Part shown: positions 47,740 through 59,469 of the stretch, in pieces | Position numbering within the stretch: the first letter of the stretch is position 1 | Layout: the number at the start of each line of letters is the position of its first letter | Source of the DNA: Telopea speciosissima | Taxonomy: Eukaryota > Streptophyta > Magnoliopsida > Proteales > Proteaceae | NCBI RefSeq assembly: GCF_018873765.1 | Contig: NC_057918.1 | Span: forward strand, 8,750,862-8,814,861 | DNA: 64,000 bases | Direction of reading: 5' to 3' | Program-made: the position numbers and the translations under genes | Notes under the pieces: generated by a model | Told to the model about the DNA's origin: nothing | The model's database searches: none | What the model saw: only the letters and a program-made list of their open reading frames with translations

Positions 47740-48704
47740 GAGAAAGAAGGTGTCGGTTCTCGGTTGTCTTTTTCTTTTTTATTTCAAAAAATTATTTCCC
47801 TCCTTTTTCTTTTTAGTAATAGTGAATTTTTTTCTGACCTTTTCCTCCTTTTCCTCCTCAGCAAACAACTTTGCTATACAGCCAGGGTTCGAGTGTCAAA
47901 AAAGCAACTCAGAGTCTGAAAATTGGGGTGCTGCTCTCTCTCCCTGCGTTGTATGGAAGTGTGAAACAGGTTTATGCTTCAGTTTAATAGCTTGGTTTAT
48001 AACTTTTTTTTTCCAAGTCTGTTTCGCTTTTATAAGAAGTGGGTTTTCAGTTTTCACTACATTTGTCAATAAATAGTAAGTGTGTAGGACTGTGAGATTG
48101 GTGGAGGCGGTGCAGATGCTGCTTTATCTTTCTCTTTACGCGACTGGGTGAAGACGAAATAAAAAATTCATTTACTGATTCCTTGTTTGCAGAGAGAGGT
48201 ATTTTGGTTTGTTGCTCTCTTTTGGTCATTTTGGAGGTCTTTTTTATTCTTCTATCTTCTCTCAGTATTTCTCTTCTCATTTCCAACTGGTTTCTCTCTC
48301 TCTCTCTGCCTCCTTTTTCCTTCTGTTTTTCCAACTTCAGGAGAGTTTTCGTTTCAGTATTTCCGACTGTGATGTTTTCCTTCGATTTACAACTGGCGAT
48401 TGTTATTAATACTTTTCTGGGCATCTAGTTTTCTTGTAGCAGTTTCAGTTTCAGTTTCATATATATTTTCCCCTCTTGGCGGTCTCTATCAGTGCACCTT
48501 GTGGTCGGTGTCGATTTTGCTTTTTTGAGAGTCAAATTTCGGGGTTTCTTTTTTAAACTCTTATCGTAGGCTTTTGAGAGTTTTGGGTTTTGGATTGCGT
48601 GGAGATTTGGGTTTTCTAGTGTACGTGGAGAGATTCATTGATTATTGGGTTTTTAGAAGAAGAAGGACGAGGAGGAGAAGGAGTAGTTGTGAGGAAGGAA
48701 GATC
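47740..48704 (+). promoter_or_regulatory. Leader/promoter region of the NAT transporter gene
   Basis: The region is strongly pyrimidine-rich on the plus strand (for example TTCTCTCTCTCTCTGCC near 48292), typical of plant 5' UTRs. No single TATA box stands out. A 5' UTR intron is possible. The minus frame at 48047-48424 is an antisense artefact of the CT tract. Confidence 0.45.
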
Positions 48705-51700
48705 ATGGCGGGAGGTGGAGGCGGCGCAGCTCCGGCGCCCAAACAGGACGAGTTGCAGCCACATCCCGTGAAGGATCAACTGCCCAACATTGCTTACTGC
48801 ATCACCAGCCCTCCTCCATGGCGTGAGTTTCTTAATCTGTCTTCTCTTTCTTTTCAGTTTTTGGTTATCTTTCTCTTTGTTTCCTGTTTAAGAGTAGTGG
48901 TGCGGTTTATTTAGTAAGAATGAGGTAGTTCTATTTATAGTTCTGCATTTCCACTCCCATTTGTGATTAGTTATCCTAGATTTTTAATTTTTCTGCTGCT
49001 TTATTTAATTGGTGAAGCTACCTTCTTTGCCTTTTCCAAAATTTTCTCTTCTTCTTCTTGGGGTCTACTTGTACCTGTTCCTATTACGCTTCATGTTTTT
49101 TGCTCATGGAAGGAGGAGGGGAGGGGGGAGGGGCGGGGCGGGGGGGGGGGGGGGAGAGTAATCGTTGTTTTTCCTCGAATTCCATCTTGAGATGAGGCTG
49201 AGTTGTACAACTCCTCTAAGCAATTGTTAGCTGAAGCAAGGTTATAACTAAAGTAGGAATGAAGACGAAACGCGGGGTAGGTTTTCCATAGGAACTTGAG
49301 ATGAGGCTGAGTTGACTAACCTTCCTGTGTTTTTAAGCTTTCCACTGATCTGGATGATCCAAGTTGTGTTCCGCTCTCTTTTTGCTGCAAAATATTTTGA
49401 TTCGCCTTTATATGCAGTAACCTGCTCTGTTTGGATAACTGGATGTTATGAAACTTATTGGGTTTTCCTCTTTGTTTTGCTGTAAGCATTTGTTCGTTGT
49501 AAAATCTTTATCTGACTTCTTGAACCCTTTTGGGTATCTCTACTGCAGCGGAGGCCATCCTCCTTGGTTTCCAGCATTACCTGGTCATGCTAGGCACCAC
49601 AGTCATCATTCCCACTGCTCTTGTCCCTCAGATGGGAGGAGGAAATGTAAGCCTTTGGAAAAATAAATGATGAATAGACATTTCTTCTCACTCTATTCCA
49701 TCTGGTTCAGTTTGTGTGGTTATTTTCGTTTCAGATACCTTTCTTAATCCTTAATTGGAATCATATTTTTGCAATTTGTAGGACGAGAAAGCTAGAGTTA
49801 TCCAGACACTACTGTTTGTTGCTGGTTTGAACACACTGACCCAGTCACTGTTTGGGACTCGATTGCCTGCTGTGATTGGAGGATCATACACCTTTGTGGT
49901 GCCCACCATATCAATAATTTTGGCTGGTCGATACAGTAATATTGTTGATCCTCATGAGGTCTACTGATTTAAACCCCATTCTTTTGGCTTATCATTTGCT
50001 GGTATTTTGTGTCATCCTAGTTTTAACCATCACACTTGTTTTCTATAATTGCACAGAAATTCGAGCGAACTATGCGTGGAATCCAGGGGGCTCTTATTGT
50101 TGCTTCAACTCTTCAGATAATCATAGGATTCAGTGGTCTCTGGCGTAATGTCACGAGGTTGGTTCAGAATTTGAGGGTTAGGTTTTGTACAATTTCTAGT
50201 TTTGTGGACTGAAGGGACTTGAATGAGCTAATGCTGCATGATACTGAATTGGAAAATAAAAAAGCGTCCAGATTTAGCACTTTCTTTGGCTGATTCATCT
50301 ATCTGCTTTTATCGAGTTTATTCCAAGTCAACTTGAGACATACAGATTTTCAATCTTAGAACTTGTCTGAACTATTCCTGACTTGCCATAACACATGACT
50401 CACCCTGTTCATTCATGACAATTCTAAATACTTGCTCCGAAGCAGTCGGCATCCAGCAGAGGGATATTCTAATCCTTGACTTTTCCTGCATCTTCAAAGC
50501 ATGTAAAAATTTTGCTTATATTTTTTTTTACTTTATGTATATCTGTTCAGGTTCTTAAGTCCACTGTCAGCTGTTCCCTTGGTAGCTCTAGCTGGTTTTG
50601 GACTCTATGAGCTTGGTTTCCCTGGTGTAAGTACAGCATCTCCTTTTTCAAATTTGTACATGGTTAATAAGGTGATACTTCAGTTTTAGCTTGGATATTT
50701 CTTGAGAAGACAATTTTGTTGGTAATTTGCATGTTTAATCTTCCCTGCTCAATATGTTGTTTTCTGAATATTTTTGCGTTTGATTTTTAGGTTGCAAAAT
50801 GTGTGGAAATTGGACTGCCAGAGCTCATCATATTAATTATTTTCTCACAGGTAATGTTCTTTAATCTATGGCAGAAACCCAAATTTGTTTTTTTACAATT
50901 GCAAGGTCACCAAGTGTAGAACAAATCTTGAGGGCTTTATGTCTCTGGTGAAAAGTATTAATATTGTTCACACCGCAATTCTTTAGGTCTCACTGACACT
51001 CTATATGTTGTCTTCTACGCTCTGTCTCTATTTAGACCAACAGATTTTAATACTTGAATGCTTGTCTTGCAGTATATACCCCATGTGATACGCACCGAGA
51101 GGCATGTATTTGATCGGTTTGCAGTTATCTTCTCAGTGGTGATTGTGTGGGTTTATGCCCACCTCCTTACTGTGGGCGGAGCCTACAAGAATACACCTCA
51201 AAAAACTCAAATGACTTGCCGTACTGATAAAGCTGGGCTTGTGGGTGCGGCTCCATGGTAAGTGTCATTGTCTGTGAACCTTAGTCTAACTTATTCCCTG
51301 ACATTAGGACTGTGTTACCCTAGCTATTGAGTCCAATTATGAGGCTGGAGTATCTGCTCTTGCATTTCAGTTAGTTAATTATACTTATTGTTGAAATTTG
51401 GTTTTTGGGTTTGCATGTGCTATGCTCAACTAACAAAGCTTATGATTCCATTTGTACAACGTTCATACAGCAGGATGAAATCAATCTAGGTGCTGATGAG
51501 TGGTTTTATACTATGATGTATGTATGCAGGATAAGAGTTCCATATCCATTCCAGTGGGGAGCACCTACATTTGATGCAGGTGAAGCCTTTGCCATGATGA
51601 TGGCTTCGTTTGTTGCTCTTGTGGAGGTCTGTTCACTTCTAATTTCTATGCTTACAGATATAAATATTTCATTGAGCATCATTTTTCCCCCCTGGCCCAA

Positions 51701-54222
51701 CTTGACTATTTTAGTTGGTACATCTAGTTATTAATTTCTGTCCATATGCTTTACCATTGGGTTGCTGTTGATGGTTTACTAGAATACTTATCTACAATGA
51801 TCTGCATTTTAGTGCTAGCATTCCGAATGTGTTTTATGAGCTCTGTGACCAATCCATCCTATATGATAATGCTCTTTCTCATGATCCTAAGAGTGAGCAC
51901 CTACAACCTTCAATTTTTTTGTACTGGAGAGAACTTTTTTGGGTGGGGGGGGGGGGGGAGTCTTCCCCTTAGGAATATTAAAAAATTTGTAAATGATTTA
52001 CTGGGACATTCTAGCTTGAAATGCATATCAGGTCAAAAGTTGGAGGTGATTCCCATGGTCCCATTCTTTATTAACCAAATGTAGTTCAATATATACTATC
52101 TGGTGCTGATCTTGGCCTTGGAGTGTTTGTTACACTTTGGTCTGTTTTGCTCTTGCACTAGTGTTGCTAATGGTTCAGTTTGGGCATTAATTCTTTGAAT
52201 AACTATAATGATTTGGATGCATTTGATGCAGCAGCTTATCGTTAGTATTTGTTTGTTGTTTTTTGCTGAAAATGAACATTTGGTCACAAGTTCATTTAGG
52301 GCAGTTATTATTGGCCTTTGGTTACTGTCTGGTATGGATAGTTTAATATTTGCCTCATGCATACTGGACCGTAGTAGTGGTTTGATACTCTAAATTCTAC
52401 TAAGTGTCCTCAGTTTTCATGATCAAATGCAGTCCACCGGCACCTACATTGCAGTTTCAAGGTATGCTAGTGCAACTCCATTGCCACCGTCTGTTCTCAG
52501 CCGTGGAGTTGGTTGGCAGGTATGGATAATTTTCAGTGTGATGTATGTGTCTTTATGATACATAGAAATTCAGTAAGTACAATTCAAGAATTCGAGAACC
52601 TTAATAATGGTATGCTAAGCATCCATGAAGTAGCAGGTCAATCCTTTCTTACCCCCCTTTCCACGTGTGGAAGGGGAAAGAAAAGAAATAAAAAAAGGAA
52701 TTTCAAAGTAAAAAAAATATGGAAAGGTGGTGTAACGGAACAACTACTGTGATGCTTCTATCTTTAGTATATGCATGGCCAATCCATGCATCAGGTCCCT
52801 GGTTAGTGTGGGACACCTCTTGGAGGTGCCTTATCCGAACATTGTACTGGTGGCGATCGTTTGGGCCCACAATCTGGATGGAAGGACCACATTAATTATA
52901 GAAGCTTGCATGAAAATTCCTGTCCTGTGCAGCAGGAGATTGTGCAAAATGTGCAATTTTTCCTCGGGATTTTATGATTCCAGATGTCGTACAGTGATTA
53001 AGCCATTTGAAATGGTGCATAGGTTTAGGTCTATGGTTAGCATTGAAGGCAACACCAGTATCCTTGCTGCATCCTAATGCTACTGTTGATTTTTCTAAAT
53101 GTAGTTGGTACTGTATGTTGTTGTTTCTAAATTGGCTATTTGATATGATTTCAGGGAGTTGCGATTTTATTTTCTGGGATTTTTGGAACTGTAAATGGGT
53201 CCTCAGTATCTGTGTAAGGCTTTCATGAGAAGAAACAATCTGTGCTTTATTGGGATAATAATTATATATAATGAACCACAGATAACCATTAATTGACATG
53301 ATAATCTCTTTCTGTTATCCTGGAAACAGTGAAAATGCTGGTTTGTTAGCATTGACACGTGTTGGCAGCCGAAGGGTGGTCCAAATATCTGCTGGGTTCA
53401 TGTTATTCTTTTCTGTCTTAGGTAAGTTTCCTCGGATTTTGGGATGAAATTTTATGGTTTCTGTATTTTTAGTATTAGATTCTGATCCAAGTCAAATTTT
53501 ATTTACTATGTAGGAAAATTTGGAGCGGTCTTTGCATCCATTCCTGCACCGATTATTGCTGCACTGTATTGCCTGTTCTTTGCCTATGTGGGTATGTTCA
53601 ATTTAAAAGCGAGAACCCTTTGGTGTCATAGTTTATATTCAACTGGTTCAAGTTAACAGCATTTTTTATCATCCATCCCTTTTTTCCTACTCCCACTCCC
53701 CCTAAAAAATCATGGTGGAACAGGTTCTGTTGGTCTGAGCTTCCTCCAGTTCTGCAATCTCAACAGCTTCAGAACGAAGTTCATACTAGGTTTCTCTGTT
53801 TTCATGGGCTTATCGGTGCCTCAATATTTCAATGAGTACACAGCAGTTAATGGTTACGGTCCGGTGCACACCCATGCAAGATGGGTATGAATGAAACTTC
53901 TTTCCTTCTGATCTCCCTTTGTGATTTCATGCGAGTTGGTTAATCACCTTAGTGTATGGTTGTCCAACTAACTGCTCTGAGTTTGTTCTGCTGGCCTTGG
54001 CAGTTCAACGACATAGTCAATGTGCCCTTCTCTTCTGAAGCATTTGTAGCTGGCCTCCTGGCACTGTTCCTGGACGTGACATTGCATCGGAAAGACAGTG
54101 CGACGAGGAAAGACAGGGGAATGCACTGGTGGGACAGATTCCGGTCCTTCAAGTCAGACACGAGGAGTGAGGAATTCTATTCCTTGCCTTTTAATCTCAA
54201 CAAGTTCTTCCCATCAGTATGA
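48705..54222 (+). CDS. NAT6: Nucleobase-ascorbate transporter (NAT6-like)
   Basis: There are fourteen exons: 48705-48822, 49549-49646, 49782-49958, 50057-50157, 50551-50626, 50791-50850, 51073-51257, 51530-51626, 52433-52519, 53155-53213, 53330-53421, 53514-53591, 53724-53884 and 54004-54222. All introns are GT-AG and phases close (535 aa). It is a membrane carrier of the NAT/NCS2 family, with about 12-14 spans, moving purines or pyrimidines with protons in characterised relatives. The QH pair is at 48-49 (GFQHYLVMLG). The NAT signature ENAGLLALTR is at 354-363. The C-terminus SFKSDTRSEEFYSLPFNLNKFFPSV is the one found in Arabidopsis NAT6 and its close relatives. The Gly-rich start MAGGGGGAAP is also family-typical. 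Substrate cannot be read from sequence. Confidence 0.93.
49109..49156 (+). repeat. G-rich tract in NAT intron 1
   Basis: Runs of 4-6 G separated by single A or C lead into an uninterrupted G-run of about 17 (to 49153). It lies on the sense strand of the first intron, so DNA or pre-mRNA could form a G-quadruplex. Homopolymer length may also be an assembly artefact. Confidence 0.6.
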
Positions 54223-57200
54223 TTGTGGAATCTGGCCATGGTTCAAAAGCTGTGACGTAGGCTTGTCCCCCAATGTCTCCAAGGGGGAACACTGCAATGC
54301 CTTTCTTGTTTTTTTTTTTAAAATTTTTTTTTCTTTATATTATTCCTCAGTCGTTCAGGCCAATAGACAGTAGTGATATAAATGAATCTCTCATTTTTAG
54401 TTGCTGTAAATCAAAGAGGGGTTTAAATGAATTTCAAGTTGCAAAAATGCAAATTTTCCGCCTTGTAGTTCTCACATGTTTACAAGCTGATTCTAATCTA
54501 TTTATGATGAGCTTACTAGGGTGGGAGTAATTTTTAAGCTGTGGCTGTTGGTGACTTGGAGTAGTGGTTGGGTTCGATTTTCCTCCTCTCAAGTGCACAC
54601 TTGAGAACCCAACAGTAAAAATATGAGCAGTGGCATCTTTTATCGTCTCCAAGTGTTGAGAGGATACATTTCTGGGTTGGGTTCAGTGTAAAAATAGTGA
54701 AAGCGAGATGAGTTACATCTTGAAAATCATACCTAATTTAATCAAGGGAGAGTTCTTTGATCTGGTGTAGTGTCTGCACCAGTGCATGGTCAATAACAGT
54801 GCACGCAGCAGAATCAATAGGATTGGGATTTTTTATTTCATGAGGGTAATGTGCTCCTGTGTTTGGGTGTAGGAGCCAGTGACCAATCATTCTCACCCCC
54901 CTCATTGATGAAAAATGCACTCTGGAGTCTGGCCATCCGTCTCTCTAATTTAAATACTGAAAAAACCTGAAATTTTTGTATAATAAATCCATTTCTTAAG
55001 ATGCCTCTTTTTCTCTGGGATACTCGAGATGAGTACCAAAGTAACATAATCCGTAAAACTGGGCGTAACAATTACGAATATTATTATAGGAAGAAAGAAC
55101 ACTACCTAGGCATGTGTGGTGCAAGGTTTGAAATGACCAACGTGCCCCCATGGAAATGCAGAATTTTCTGGGGGTGCGGCGTTCATTTCATGCGCCAATG
55201 TTTGGGCACAGAGATAGCACACTGCACGCATACATGTAGTGTTTTCTTTCCCATTACTATATTAGGTACAAAACCATAAAAAGTTGATCAACAACAATGA
55301 AAGGGAGGAAAATTTGATTAGGCTTGGCCTCATTTAGTTTAAATTCAGGTCCAAACTCCAAACCACTTCAGTAGCTGGTGAATATGAAACTCATGAACAT
55401 TCAAAAGTCAACTACCCATTTTGTGATAATTTAGTGCAATTTAAGGGTTAAGGTCTCCTTTGTGGATTTCCCTTGTATAAAATGAAAAAAAATAAATAAA
55501 GATCTGCTAAACAACATAAGGTGTTCCTGCTTCCTGGGGACTGCTTGAGGATGGCTGGATTTGTTCCAACACGGAAGGCTATAGAGAGTTTTAGATATCG
55601 GAATCATATTGGCTGTATACCGATACAGGTAGGTTGTATTGATAAAAAGTGGATTTTTTTATCTTGAATCGGACCGATACGGTCTGATCTGCACTACTAT
55701 TAGTATCGGTATTGATATCGACAGTGACCCATACAATATCCAATGCCGTGTTTTGTAACCTTGATCTCTCTATCCATGGTTAGGATCTGCCGCTATATAT
55801 CAATATCTAATGGAGATCTGTCAATCTTCTCTATTGCAGTTTGCACTTTTCAGGGATGGTGTTGTTCTTTCTCAGGGTGGGGCCTGTCAAAGTTGATGAG
55901 AAGGTGCGAATCGTGCAATTGCTCGAGCATTTGATGAAAGGGATCACCCATAAAACTCCAAGGCCCAGGTCCAGGTCCAAGTCCAGGTCCAAGACCAAGC
56001 CCAAGGTTTCCTCATAACTAAAGAAGGCTTTTTCTCCAGTGAGCACATCGCCCAAGGAGTGCCTAGTGAAGCATCCAATGGCTGGGCTGGGCTGGGCTGG
56101 GCCCCATGCAGGTATACCCTGGCATGTGGATCTTGCGTCTAGACATAGGAGAAAGTGAATTTACCATCCTACCCCCATGAAATCAAAATTTTGGAAACCG
56201 TATCTCCAATAATGAGATTTTAATGGAGAGAGTGACAGTGAGACTGTATGGGATAACGAGCATGTGAGAGGGCACATCTACACACTGGCGTCATGGTAAT
56301 TCTTTTTCTAATTTTTTTTTTTTAAAAAAAAATTTTATGGACTGTGAGGGTACCCACCAAATTAGACTTTGTAGGGCATAAGGTCGAAAAGAGAGAGACG
56401 TTGGGGATTTGGCTTTTGGGGTTAAAAAAAAATATTAGAGACACGCATGGGTAGAATCACTTTTTGGCATGCTTGTTCCAAAGCTCTATCCAGAGATTTC
56501 CAGACTCCAAAGAATATCATTATAGCTCTAAAAAATAACTGTGTTGCGTCTTTACTTAGAATTATTATCACTGAAATGATAAAAAGGGAAAGCAAAATTC
56601 AATTAGAGATGAGATTAAGAGAGATGAAAAAAGCTTGGACAGCAGATAAATTAATTGACAGAAGAAAGGAAAAGGAAATGCGGGTGATGATGGTCTTTTT
56701 ACTTCAATCTCATAATTCTTATATCAATTCATATAGATTTTTATGCTAAAGGTTGTTGTTGGTGGCAGAAACACATTAGACTGCTATGATGTAAAAGTTG
56801 TCAATAAAGGGCAAGGCAACACCACCCTTGAGCCTGAGGTGATCCCTTTTTTTTTTATATCAATTCGAGTAGACAGGTCAGAGTATGAGAACCCCCCCCC
56901 CCCCTTCTCCCACACCTAATTTGTTTTCTATCCTATCTTTAATACTACAAGTGGACCTTGCTGCCTAATCAATAATTTGTGTCTCAAATCACAGCCTATT
57001 GTTATTACTAGCCCTATATCCATTTGTGTCAGTTCCACTGTTCTAAGAATCAGATTTCGCAATTGATTCCGGTTGAATTAGATCAGCATTGGTTGGATCC
57101 GATTCTCATCGATTGATTCCTATTTTAAAAATATTGGATTTTTTTAGGGTTCGGGCCAGAATTGAGTAAGACCGACCGATTTGATTGCCGATTCCACTAC

Positions 57201-57640
57201 CTCGAACAATGGTTACTTATAGAGGCGATGATCTTAGTCCATCACATGTAATGTCAATGCAAGAATGTAAAAAATGTTCACCAATGTAGGTATAAATAGC
57301 TTCAAATGCAACTTGATCTTCTTGAATAGTTACTGTTCACCAGATGTGATTTATGATTTAAGGGAAGACCTACAACTTCTTCTTCCATTATGGAAATTTT
57401 ACAATGTCATGGATTTCCCACCTCACTCAAAACTGGTGATTTGAAGAGATCAATTTTAGTAGTCCTTTTTTCTTTTCCCTTTTTGGGTTCTTTTGGTGGA
57501 CAAAGCCAGTACAGATGAAGGAAGACCTCTTACAATGTAGGCAATAGAGAGAAACCTTCAAACTATGTTTGAAGGCAAGAAAAGAAAAGAAAGCATGGTG
57601 TCCTCAAATAGATTTTCCAATACATATGTTTTTTGGGAAG
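54223..57640. other. NAT 3' flank and intergenic DNA
   Basis: The first few hundred bases are probably the NAT 3' UTR. After that there is a GATATCGG-type dispersed repeat (about 55590-55745), a CCAGGTCCAGGTCCAAG tandem stretch (55964-56005) and (GGGCT)n at 56082-56102. Frames at 56447-56749 and elsewhere match no family. Confidence 0.45.
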
Positions 57641-57645
57641 TAGTT

Positions 57646-57796
57646 TTCTGTCGGGGAGTGTGGCTTACATCAGCACTCCCATGTGTCTATCTCTTTCTTT
57701 CTCAAAATAAAAGGATAGAGGTATCATTTCGTATGGGGATGAGAGAGATTGACTCATGGAAGTGCTGACGTAAGCCACACTCTCAGACAGAGTTCT
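57646..57796. mobile_element. Foldback MITE, family B complete copy
   Basis: The left arm CTGTCGGGGAGTGTGGCTTA-CATCAGCACTCCCATG is mirrored by CATGGAAGTGCTGACGTAAG-CCACACTCTCAGACAG. The loop contains TCTATCTCTTTC and GAGAGAGATTG, also inverted. Partial relatives lie at 27065-27185 and 44880-44965. Confidence 0.75.
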
Positions 57797-57799
57797 CTG

Positions 57800-59325
57800 T
57801 TTGGACACTTGCGAAGCTGCAATAACTAGTGAGGGCTTTAGACAAACAAGCAGACATGAAGTGACCATTCTCTTGGATGTTGTTGCCCTTGAAGAAAAAT
57901 TTAAACTCCACACTAAGTGGGAATCACTGCAGCTGAGTATGCTCTGAACAACAATTATTTGGTGAACATCATATGCAATTGGGCTTCCTCTTTAATCCAA
58001 TATTTCCAAACAATCTTAATCAAATGTATTTCATGGAAATTTTTTGAATCATTAGCTGTTTTAGGGAATATGATCGAAGGACCAATGCAACACAAGTATT
58101 TATTTGTTCCGGTTGCAAGAAAGGATATTTTGTCATCTCTAAACTCCTAAGCAACTGAAGTAAGTCCTGTTCATCTGTGATCTTTGCATGCAGGTTTTCC
58201 CCCCTTCCATAATGAGTGAAATTGTTTGTTTTACACTTATGTGAATCCTCCTAGTACTTGATGAGTTATTTTGTTATTCAAGAGTGGCCTATTTCTCTTG
58301 ATGCCTGAAAATCTCTAATTTTATTAAAGAGGGTTGTAAATCCTATTATTTCTTATGGCAGACCACAGTACTTTTGGGACATTGAGAGGGTGTTTTGGAC
58401 ACTTCATTCAATAGGAAGGGGAGATATATTGGATATTCGTGGTTTGGTGTCGATCAGAGAACTTTTCAATATTTCCTATAGTGAAAGTTTTATCTAGACG
58501 ACAGCTTAAGGATTAATTTTCCTTTTCACATTGGAATGGTTTTTCACGTTAAAAATTAGTATATCATTTCGTGGTTTGGATTAAATTTAATTTATCTGCA
58601 CTATTAGTTTTGCACATATGTTGTTGCTATATATCTTCATTAATTTGCACACGTGTAGGAATATAACTTGTTTTTCTTAACACAAACTTTATAGGAAGCG
58701 AGGTTACCCTGACAATGGACCAACCTTACCTAGTGAGCTAGTTTGCACCTTCATCTTTGAACCATTGAGATAGACAAGTACTTTCATGATTTGAAAGTGG
58801 GAATTGGTGAATGAAAGAGAAGTTAATTTACAACAAGGTAACTTATTTTACATTTGCATTTTAGGATTTGAAATTATTGATTAGGCTTAATCCCCTCCTT
58901 TCTTCTTCTAGTTAGCTTTCATTCTTGGTTTTAGTCTATTTCCTTCTTCTCATTTACAAAAAGAATTGCTAAATTTTACAAGTGAGCCAAATTGGAAAAC
59001 TAATAATTGGTGAGAGAATGGAAGAATGTCCAGCCAAAAAAAATTGTATGGGCACAAAATTCAAGCCATTCTTAACAACACTATTAGCCAGCTGGCCATC
59101 TATATATAAAGGTAAAAACTTGAAAGTGACTTTAATGGGGTCTTATTTAACTTTTTGTCTCAAGAGGTTGAAAGGATGTGCAACAATGACTCTGATGTTG
59201 CAGATTCAGAGCATCCCTTAAATATATATACCATCCAAGCAGATTGTAAGAAATACATTGAAAAGCTATAGGCCATTTAACCTCCATATGACTTGATATC
59301 CAAAGCATGTTCATTAATATATATA
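57800..59325. other. Intergenic DNA, nothing recognised
   Basis: Frames at 57917-58150 and 58982-59221 are short and do not resemble known proteins; no RNA gene fold is apparent. Confidence 0.45.
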
Positions 59326-59330
59326 TACGA

Positions 59331-59467
59331 AGGGGTGTTGTTCTCTGTGCCGCAGCACAGGCTGCACCCAGGCACATTGGGATGGGCATAATGACCACCC
59401 TGACCCCTGAGTGGCAGGCTCATGTGTCTGGGTGCAGCCTGCGCTGCGGCACAGAGAACATTCTCCC
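59331..59467. mobile_element. Foldback MITE, family D complete copy
   Basis: GTTCTCTGTGCCGCAGCACA-GGCTGCACCCAGGCACAT is mirrored by ATGTGTCTGGGTGCAGCCTG-CGCTGCGGCACAGAGAAC. The arms are about 40 bases, nearly perfect, around a 55-base loop. The high arm identity suggests recent activity. The frames called here on both strands are artefacts of the palindrome. Confidence 0.8.
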
Positions 59468-59469
59468 AT

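Noticed and set aside
48047-48424. Minus-strand 125-codon Lys/Arg/Glu-rich frame
   Set aside because: It is the complement of the CT-rich leader of the NAT gene; low complexity, no domain.
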